Positions 1-4,205 of a stretch of DNA of 6,122 nt are shown piece after piece (within the stretch, counting starts at the first letter, position 1; every line of letters starts with the position of its first letter). The position numbers and the translations under genes are program-made. The DNA comes from CAIJXO01 sp964485905 (GTDB lineage Bacteria; Patescibacteriota; Minisyncoccia; Phycocordibacterales; GWA1-40-21). The notes under the pieces were generated by a model. The model did no database searches. It was not told the origin of the DNA and worked only from the letters and a program-made list of their open reading frames with translations. Location of the stretch: assembly GCA_964485905.1 (NCBI GenBank), contig CAZAJY010000038.1:1-6122 (forward strand), written 5' to 3'.

Positions 1-43
1 AAAAACAATAAAGCGTACTTTTAGCTATAAAATTCTTGGAGTA

Positions 44-112
44 TTATAACCCCTTAATTTCACTCACTTTTTCTCTCAAGCCCGCCATATACTCAAAGAA
101 CTCTATTGTTAG
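44..112 (-). pseudogene. possible 3' remnant of a truncated gene
   Basis: On the minus strand a 22-codon open stretch ends in TAA at 44-46 and reads LTIEFFEYMAGLREKVSEIKGL, with an in-frame TGA at 113-115 just where the tandem repeat array begins. The composition (acidic/basic, amphipathic helix-like) looks like the C-terminal tail of a real protein. This suggests a gene whose upstream part was replaced by the repeat array. An ATG at 86-88 would give only 14 residues. I do not recognise the family, and a stretch this short can be open by chance. The rest of 1-110 shows nothing I can support. Confidence 0.15.
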
Positions 113-266
113 TCAATGGCTTGCGAAGCAAACATACAAGGTTCCAGCGAAGCTGGGTTCTTAGTCAATGGCTTGCGAAGCAAACATACAAGGTTCCAGC
201 GAAGCTGGGTTCTTAGTCAATGGCTTGCGAAGCAAACATACAAGGTTCCAGCGAAGCTGGGTTCTT
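111..266. repeat. three perfect 52-bp tandem repeats with GCGAAGC mini-hairpins
   Basis: Units lie at 111-162, 163-214 and 215-266 and appear identical, with no spacers. Each unit holds two short perfect palindromes around a GAA loop: TTGC-GAA-GCAA (121-131, 173-183, 225-235) and CCAGC-GAA-GCTGG (144-156, 196-208, 248-260). Both have the core GCGAAGC, a heptamer known to fold into an unusually stable single-stranded DNA hairpin, so the array has six copies. The larger hairpin is flanked by GGTTC on both sides. The unit length is not a multiple of three, so the open frame crossing it reads each copy in a different frame and is not a credible protein. Function is unknown. Structured RNA, a DNA-structure element or a slippage product are all possible. 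Confidence 0.95.
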
Positions 267-367
267 ATTTTCGGAATGTAGTTTTTTCCTTGCCGAAATC
301 AAGGTTCTGCGAGTAAAGCGAGCAGGTTCTTATTTTCGGAATATAGTTTTTTCCTTGCCGAAATCAA
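260..367. repeat. second direct repeat, two 42-bp copies joined by a GGTTC-flanked hairpin
   Basis: A segment starting GTTCTTATTTTCGGAAT occurs at 261-302 and again at 326-367, period 65, with one difference (G to A in the AATGTAG/AATATAG part). Each copy has a 6-bp inverted repeat TTTCGG...CCGAAA (269-274 with 293-298; 334-339 with 358-363). Between the copies, GGTTC at 303-307 and 325-329 flank a segment with a weak CTGC...GCAG stem (307-310 with 322-325). This is the same GGTTC-hairpin-GGTTCTT layout as the preceding 52-bp units. The region therefore looks like a mosaic of related modules that grew by duplication. Confidence 0.85.
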
Positions 368-381
368 AGTTTCCTTATAAT
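355..381 (+). promoter_or_regulatory. candidate promoter in front of a terminator
   Basis: A perfect TATAAT lies at 376-381. The best upstream hexamer is TTGCCG at 355-360, with a 15-bp spacer, shorter than the ideal 17. Transcription would start near 388 and meet the terminator at 406-436 after about 20 bases, which would give a very short RNA or an attenuated leader of the flavoprotein gene. The -35 is partly made of repeat sequence. This is a weak prediction in an AT-rich setting. Confidence 0.25.
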
Positions 382-405
382 AAACTGCGGTGAGGGGAGC
401 TAAAC

Positions 406-436
406 AAAAACCATCTTTTTATTAGGATGGTTTTTT
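406..436. terminator. intrinsic terminator, bidirectional in form
   Basis: AAAAACCATC (406-415) pairs perfectly with GATGGTTTTT (426-435) across a 10-base loop, with a T-run at 431-436 on the plus strand and an A-run on the left that becomes a T-run on the minus strand. It would end plus-strand transcripts coming out of the repeat region and shield the flavoprotein gene from upstream read-through. Confidence 0.75.
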
Positions 437-438
437 GG

Positions 439-444
439 TAAAAT
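439..444 (+). promoter_or_regulatory. possible -10 box of the flavoprotein gene
   Basis: TAAAAT directly after the terminator T-run, preceded by TGG. It would place the start of transcription near 451, leaving a leader of about 18 bases. No good -35 is visible; the 17-bp position falls in the T-rich terminator loop. The A/T-rich leader has no Shine-Dalgarno motif before ATG 470. Confidence 0.25.
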
Positions 445-469
445 AGAAAAAATAATTAAATTAAATTTT

Positions 470-1024
470 ATGAAAGTCATTGCTATATGCGGAAGCCCGC
501 GGAAAAATGGAAATACGGAAATTATGTTGAAGGAAGCGTTGAAAGGAATACAAGATAAAGGTGCTAAAACGGAATTGATAAATTTGTCCGGAAAAAACAT
601 TAAATATTGTTTGGGACATGATAACTGCGGATATCCCTGCAAAATTAAGGATGATATGGACGCAATTCACAAGAAAATCATTGAAGCCGACATAATCATT
701 ATCGGTAGTCCTGTTTATTACTGCAATGTTTCTGGCTTGCTTAAAAATTTTATGGATAGGTGCACCTGTCTGACAAAGGGACTTAAACTCAAGGGTAAGA
801 TTGGTGCTGCGATTACGGTTTCTGGTTTTTCTGCCGGCAATGCCGAAGCAGAATATCATATTTGGGATTTTCTGAACTGGCATGGAATAACGTTGCATGG
901 GAGATGCACTGCCGAAGGTTATGCCGAAAAGAAAGGAGAAATTTTAAGAAAAAAAGACAATCTTAAATCGGCGAGAGAATTAGGTGAAAGACTGGTAGAT
1001 TTTTACAAAGAACATAAAAGATAA
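470..1024 (+). CDS. flavodoxin-fold NAD(P)H-dependent FMN reductase family protein (iron-sulfur flavoprotein-like)
   Basis: A 184-aa cytoplasmic protein of the NADPH-dependent FMN reductase/flavodoxin-like superfamily. A beta strand (KVIAICGS) leads into the FMN phosphate-binding loop GSPRKNGNT (residues 8-16). The second flavin loop is GSPVYY (79-84), followed by the typical L-KNFMDR (91-97). This is full length for the family. Between the loops, where iron-sulfur flavoproteins carry a compact Cys cluster, the protein has C47, H50, C53 and C57 (C-x2-H-x2-C-x3-C) followed by the usual KDDM. The second ligand position is His, so binding of a 4Fe-4S cluster is uncertain. The likely role is electron transfer or reduction of a quinone, flavin or other small acceptor using NAD(P)H. 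The exact substrate cannot be read from sequence. ATG 470 is chosen because the conserved first strand starts there; no Shine-Dalgarno precedes it. It appears monocistronic, with a terminator upstream and another about 150 bases downstream. Confidence 0.9.
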   Translation: MKVIAICGSPRKNGNTEIMLKEALKGIQDKGAKTELINLSGKNIKYCLGHDNCGYPCKIKDDMDAIHKKIIEADIIIIGSPVYYCNVSGLLKNFMDRCTCLTKGLKLKGKIGAAITVSGFSAGNAEAEYHIWDFLNWHGITLHGRCTAEGYAEKKGEILRKKDNLKSARELGERLVDFYKEHKR

Positions 1025-1115
1025 GTTTTAACATCGAACGACTAATTCTTTCACTGATTTTATTAAACTAAAGTTAGTAATTGCCTCACTTCTCTTATAA
1101 CTAAGTCAGGGGCGG

Positions 1116-1157
1116 GGAGGGCTTTGGGCCAGTCATAAGTTTGAAAGCTATCCCTCC
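1116..1157 (+). other. GC-rich hairpin in the 1025-1385 intergenic region
   Basis: GGAGGG (1116-1121) pairs with CCCTCC (1152-1157), and CTTT (1122-1125) pairs with AAAG (1144-1147), leaving a four-base CTAT bulge and an 18-base loop. A 5+5 alternative using G1121-C1148 is also possible. The sequence is clearly richer in G and C than its surroundings and is followed at 1175 by a terminator. That fits a small structured RNA or the folded 3' untranslated region of the flavoprotein mRNA. I see no match to a riboswitch class I know. Apart from this and the elements listed separately, 1025-1385 holds no supportable gene. Confidence 0.35.
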
Positions 1158-1174
1158 AAGCGAGCACCGATAAG

Positions 1175-1199
1175 AAGCCTTTATTTATAGGGGCTTTTT
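1175..1199 (+). terminator. intrinsic terminator
   Basis: AAGCCTTTAT (1175-1184) folds with ATAGGGGCTT (1187-1196), with two T-G wobbles and a very tight loop. The solid part is AAGCC with GGCTT. A T-run at 1195-1199 follows. It would end the transcript of the flavoprotein gene or of a small RNA containing the 1116-1157 hairpin. Confidence 0.6.
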
Positions 1200-1206
1200 G
1201 GTTATA

Positions 1207-1225
1207 CTCCGGACAGGACTCGAAC
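1207..1225 (-). other. tRNA 3'-end-like fragment (T-loop plus acceptor-like tail)
   Basis: Read on the minus strand, 1225 to 1207 is GTTCGAGTCCTGTCCGGAG. This resembles a tRNA T-loop (GTTCGAGTC) and the run into the acceptor stem. The 5' side of the T-stem is only A residues and does not pair properly. No matching 5' acceptor strand or anticodon arm is found in the following 80 bases, so it is not an intact tRNA. It could be a decayed tRNA, a short attachment-site copy left by an integrated element, or chance. Confidence 0.25.
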
Positions 1226-1232
1226 TTTTTAT

Positions 1233-1255
1233 TTGATTTTAAATTGCTTAATCAA
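1233..1255. repeat. short inverted repeat
   Basis: TTGATT (1233-1238) and AATCAA (1250-1255) form a perfect 6-bp inverted repeat around an 11-base AT-rich centre, about 40 bases upstream of the -35 box of the histidine phosphatase gene. It could be a regulator site, but at this length in AT-rich DNA it may be chance. Confidence 0.2.
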
Positions 1256-1286
1256 CGGCCTTTCAGTCAGATTTTAGCATGTTGAA

Positions 1287-1318
1287 CACGCGTCAGTTGA
1301 CTTTTTGTTGACAGCGTG
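1287..1318. promoter_or_regulatory. candidate operator overlapping the phosphatase promoter
   Basis: CACGC-GTCA (1287-1295) is inverted as TGAC-a-GCGTG (1309-1318), nine base pairs with a single bulged A. It spans the -35 box and ends just before the -10 box. GTTGA also recurs as a direct repeat at 1281, 1296 and 1308. A protein bound here would compete directly with RNA polymerase, so repression is the simplest guess. No regulator gene is visible in the window. Confidence 0.35.
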
Positions 1319-1325
1319 GTATAAT
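1297..1325 (+). promoter_or_regulatory. strong sigma70-type promoter of the histidine phosphatase gene
   Basis: TTGACT (1297-1302), an exactly 17-bp spacer, then TATAAT (1320-1325) with an extended -10 TG at 1317-1318. This is five of six plus six of six consensus bases. Transcription should begin near 1332, giving a leader of about 54 bases before ATG 1386. A second TTGACA at 1308-1313 is only six bases from the -10 and cannot serve as its -35. Confidence 0.85.
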
Positions 1326-1371
1326 TGTAGTGTAATATTGGGATGCACATTTTATTTGGGGATATCATAAA

Positions 1372-1378
1372 AAAGGAG
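1372..1378 (+). promoter_or_regulatory. ribosome binding site fixing the start at 1386
   Basis: AAAGGAG lies seven bases upstream of ATG 1386. It is the only clear Shine-Dalgarno motif in the window, since the other visible gene starts lack one. It settles the start choice for the phosphatase. Confidence 0.8.
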
Positions 1379-1385
1379 TTCTGTA

Positions 1386-1955
1386 ATGAAAAGATTGATC
1401 GTATTGAGACATAGCCTGAAAAATTCTGGTTCTGGGAACGTGACGCTTTCTCTACCGGGACAAAATCTCGCTTTTGCGGTTGGCAAAAAATTAAAAGAAG
1501 CTGGTCTTTTAGACAGCGTCACTGTCCTTGTTGGATCAGATCAAATTCGCACGATACAAACAGGGCTGATAATTTTAACAGCAGCAGAGAAAGCTGTTAT
1601 GAAGGTTGTTCAAAATTCCCTGGTTTTTACCACAAGGTTCGACGAGTGGGTTAAATATCTGCCATCAAAAGAGACCAAATTGCCGGAGTGCGAGAACGTT
1701 CTGGGGTATCTAAAGAGAACCCAGCCAGAGTTTTACAAGTCAGAGGCTGAAAGCGTAGCCAATGCTTACCTCTCCGTTTTTGACAGCTTCAAAGATGGGG
1801 AAGTAGCTCTGATTGTTGGGCATTCACCAACAACAGAGATGGTTATCGCCACTTTAGCTGAAGAAGACCCAAACAATATTTCCGACTTGAAAGAATGCGA
1901 AGGCTGGGAAATAATTATGGAGAATGGCAAAATTTCGATTAAAATTCTTCCATAA
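1386..1955 (+). CDS. histidine phosphatase family protein (phosphoglycerate mutase-like fold)
   Basis: A 189-aa protein of the histidine phosphatase superfamily. The N-terminal strand IVLRHS (5-10) carries the catalytic pair R8-H9, in the RHS rather than the common RHG form. The family helix L-S-x2-G...A...G follows at 21-33. GSDQIRTIQTG (50-60) gives the second phosphate-binding arginine R55. D86/E87 lies where the proton donor is expected, and GHSPTTE (145-151) supplies the second catalytic histidine H146. All core residues are therefore present, and the length suits a small single-domain phosphatase such as the SixA/CobC-like group. It probably removes phosphate from a phosphorylated small molecule or protein; which one cannot be told. 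It has its own strong promoter, a candidate operator and a Shine-Dalgarno site, and ends before a strong two-way terminator, so it is a single-gene unit convergent with the operon downstream. Confidence 0.88.
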   Translation: MKRLIVLRHSLKNSGSGNVTLSLPGQNLAFAVGKKLKEAGLLDSVTVLVGSDQIRTIQTGLIILTAAEKAVMKVVQNSLVFTTRFDEWVKYLPSKETKLPECENVLGYLKRTQPEFYKSEAESVANAYLSVFDSFKDGEVALIVGHSPTTEMVIATLAEEDPNNISDLKECEGWEIIMENGKISIKILP

Positions 1956-1977
1956 TAAAAAAGAAGCGCATAAAACA

Positions 1978-2030
1978 AAAAGCCGTTAGAGCGACTAACA
2001 CAAAGTAAGTGTTAACTCCTAACGGCTTTT
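1978..2030. terminator. bidirectional intrinsic terminator between convergent genes
   Basis: AAAAGCCGTTAG (1978-1989) pairs perfectly over 12 bp with CTAACGGCTTTT (2019-2030). Inside, TAACAC (1996-2001) pairs with GTGTTA (2009-2014) around a seven-base loop. The T-run serves the plus strand and the A-run the minus strand. It lies 22 bases past the phosphatase stop codon and overlaps the stop codon of the HD-domain gene (2029-2031), so both transcription units share it. Confidence 0.9.
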
Positions 2031-2622
2031 ATAATACTTGAAATCTCTGCTGGGCAATTTGACGAAATTCATCAAAGAAGAAATTGTTCAAATCCTCTTT
2101 AATTAATTCGAGAATTTTTTGACGGTCAGGGTAAACTTTTTTCATTTTTTCAATCCGCTCGTTATTGAAACGATCTAAAATATCAATGTCGTGAAAAATT
2201 TTCTTATTAGGAGTGTCATAAGCGGCTTTTGCATTTTCAATATTAAGTTGTTCAAAATCGTGAACACTAATCATATTTACTATTTGCTTGGTAATCTGCT
2301 TGTTGTAATCAATCGCCTCAAGCAGATCTTGGGCAATTTTTGCTCCAGTTAACATATGCACCAACTTGCCATTTTCTATTTTTTCTGGACCTGTAACATA
2401 TTTAAAATGCTCCTGCAAAATAGCAGAGTGGCCGATGTCGTGCATCATAGCCATAGGAATTAAAATGTCTTCATCTAAATCAACGTTGCCTTTGTAGTTT
2501 AAAATAAATTCTACTGTATCTTTGGCATGTTCTAAGTCGCCTGGCCTTCCTTTTTCTAAAAAAGGAATACATTTTTCCCATAATGTATAAAATTCTTTTG
2601 GTAAGTTTATTATTTCTAACAT
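2029..2622 (-). CDS. HD-domain metal-dependent phosphohydrolase
   Basis: A 197-aa cytoplasmic protein with the HD-superfamily signature in order: H32 (in GDLEHAKD), the H61-D62 doublet (in MAMMHDIGHSAI), H89 (KLVHMLTGA), H121-D122 (ISVHDFEQL) and a C-terminal acidic motif HDIDILDRF (144-152), where D145 or D147 should complete the metal site. No transmembrane segment or partner domain is present. HD proteins hydrolyse phosphate esters, often of nucleotides or signalling molecules; the substrate here is unknown. It is the last gene of the operon, starting seven bases after the stop of the 515-aa phosphohistidine protein. There is no Shine-Dalgarno sequence, so translation may be coupled to that gene. 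Its presence with a phosphotransfer system suggests hydrolysis of a related phosphorylated compound, which is inference from position only. Confidence 0.85.
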   Translation of the reverse strand: MLEIINLPKEFYTLWEKCIPFLEKGRPGDLEHAKDTVEFILNYKGNVDLDEDILIPMAMMHDIGHSAILQEHFKYVTGPEKIENGKLVHMLTGAKIAQDLLEAIDYNKQITKQIVNMISVHDFEQLNIENAKAAYDTPNKKIFHDIDILDRFNNERIEKMKKVYPDRQKILELIKEDLNNFFFDEFRQIAQQRFQVL

Positions 2623-2629
2623 CGTTTTG

Positions 2630-4177
2630 TTATTTTAAAATTTTCACAAATCCCTCATTGGCATTAACCTCAACTATATCGCCGTCCTTCAAAACATGGG
2701 TGGCTATTTTCGTGCCAACTATGCAGGGCTTTTTTAGCTCACGAGCCACAATAGCAGCATGAGAGATGATACCTCCAGTGTCTGTAACAAAAGCAGCAGC
2801 TTTTTTCATGGCAGTAATTAAATCGGGATTAGTGGCCGAAGAAACTAAAATATCTCCTTCTATAACCTTATCTATATCTTCTTTAGTTAAAACAATTTTA
2901 ACAGTACCCCTTACTAGGCCACTGTAGGCCACCATTCCTTTAAGGATATCTTGTTTTTCTGACACTATTTCACTGACTTTCTTAACATCTTTCAGTTGGC
3001 TAGATAAAATTTTATTCATTGCTTGGCCCTCGTAAACTTTTATCGTGCCGTTGGTTGCTAAGTAACAACATTCATTTAAGCGTAGCTTAGCTTTACTTCT
3101 GTAATAATCCGCTTTGTTTTTCAAAAGAGCATCTGCTATTTCCTCTAAAACTAAATACTTAACTTCCTTAAAATCCATTTGCAACCTCTTGGCTATTTCC
3201 ACAATAACTTTATCCATAGCAACATAAGAGCTCTGATAAAAGTATTTTCTATAATCCTTAATAAACATAAGCTCGGCAGAAACTTCAAACAAATGAATTA
3301 GCTGACTAGATAAGCCCAATTCTTTAATAATTTTATTTTTTTGAATTTTTACCTCTTTGTAATGCTCAAGTAAATTTTTCTTTTGCCTCTCAATATTTTC
3401 AGTTTGGTCTAAGTTACCTTTAAGTAATTTAACAAGGTCGTCAATATTCATAATTGGACCTTCATATTGATAAGGCAACCATGCGAATTTTCGAGTATGG
3501 TTTTTTAACAACCTAAAAACCAGTAGGTATTTTCTTTCAATTTCTTGAATTTCTCCTTTTTTTATTAAGCCAAGAATTATCTCCCCGTCAGGAGAAGATT
3601 TAATTTTTAGCAATAAATTCAATCGGGCAAGCTCTTCGGTTTGCACTTCGCTTTTTTTCTCTGACGAACTTAGCGTTGAATACAACCTACTCATCTCTTT
3701 TTCCTGTGGCTTTCCATTTAAAAATTGGCTAAATTCGTCCATAATGTATTTTGACAGGGAAACTTCTTCTGTCCCGTCTAAAAGCACTGGAATCCACCCC
3801 CAGGCCCTCAATGTTCGTAACTTCCACATGTATTCCTCATAAAGTTTTAATATCTGCTTATCCGTAAGTTTACTTACATTAGTCTTATTAACTTTATCGC
3901 AAAAAATCATTAATTCATCACCTTTCTCGTATATTTTTTGGATAATTTTTTTAAAAAAAAGTTTGTCTTTAGCAATTTTTTTCAAAACACCCAAACCAAC
4001 TCTTTTAAAAGAGCTTATTTCCAAATAACCAGTCATAAAATCATTTTTAAAAGTATAAAAACATTTACTTACCTTATCTCCGATAATTTTTTCTATGTCG
4101 CCAGTCAGGGTTAAATCGGAAATATACCAAGGGTAGATATACATGTTTTTCCTGTCGAATGAAAATTTTAATGCCAT
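2630..4177 (-). CDS. PEP-utilising-enzyme-type phosphohistidine domain protein, paralogue 2
   Basis: A 515-aa protein. Residues about 413-515 form a swivelling phosphohistidine domain (PEP-utilising enzyme mobile domain): GDILVSSATNPD (441-452), then TDTGGIISHAAIVAREL (465-481) with catalytic H473, then PCIVGT and KDGDIVEVNANEG. The N-terminal 400 residues are a long, mainly helical region that I do not recognise in detail. They include NHTRKFAWLPYQYEGP (226-241), a His/Trp/Tyr-rich motif seen in the middle region of PEP-synthase-like and rifampicin phosphotransferase-like proteins. It has no ATP-binding domain and no PEP/pyruvate TIM barrel, so it cannot act alone as a dikinase. It probably receives phosphate on H473 from the ATP-binding protein encoded two genes upstream and passes it to a substrate held by its own N-terminal region. 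It starts 28 bases after its paralogue, without a Shine-Dalgarno motif. Confidence 0.85.
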   Translation of the reverse strand: MALKFSFDRKNMYIYPWYISDLTLTGDIEKIIGDKVSKCFYTFKNDFMTGYLEISSFKRVGLGVLKKIAKDKLFFKKIIQKIYEKGDELMIFCDKVNKTNVSKLTDKQILKLYEEYMWKLRTLRAWGWIPVLLDGTEEVSLSKYIMDEFSQFLNGKPQEKEMSRLYSTLSSSEKKSEVQTEELARLNLLLKIKSSPDGEIILGLIKKGEIQEIERKYLLVFRLLKNHTRKFAWLPYQYEGPIMNIDDLVKLLKGNLDQTENIERQKKNLLEHYKEVKIQKNKIIKELGLSSQLIHLFEVSAELMFIKDYRKYFYQSSYVAMDKVIVEIAKRLQMDFKEVKYLVLEEIADALLKNKADYYRSKAKLRLNECCYLATNGTIKVYEGQAMNKILSSQLKDVKKVSEIVSEKQDILKGMVAYSGLVRGTVKIVLTKEDIDKVIEGDILVSSATNPDLITAMKKAAAFVTDTGGIISHAAIVARELKKPCIVGTKIATHVLKDGDIVEVNANEGFVKILK

Positions 4178-4205
4178 GTAATTAGAATATTATTTTTATT
4201 AACAA

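Noticed and set aside
2..49. Tail of a plus-strand gene entering from the left (15 codons ending TAA at 47-49)
   Set aside because: It is too short and of low complexity; nothing separates it from a chance open frame.
111..266. CRISPR array
   Set aside because: The units are contiguous and identical over their full length, with no unique spacers between them, and no cas genes are present in the window.
116..316. 66-aa open frame on the plus strand across the repeat array
   Set aside because: It reads the same 52-bp unit in three different frames because 52 is not divisible by three, has no ribosome binding site, and resembles no protein. It is a by-product of the repeat.
461..898. 145-aa minus-strand open frame inside the flavoprotein gene
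   Set aside because: It is antisense to a gene with clear FMN-binding motifs and has no recognisable domain.
1308..1325. TTGACA at 1308-1313 as the -35 box
   Set aside because: It is only six bases from the -10. TTGACT at 1297 has the ideal 17-bp spacing.
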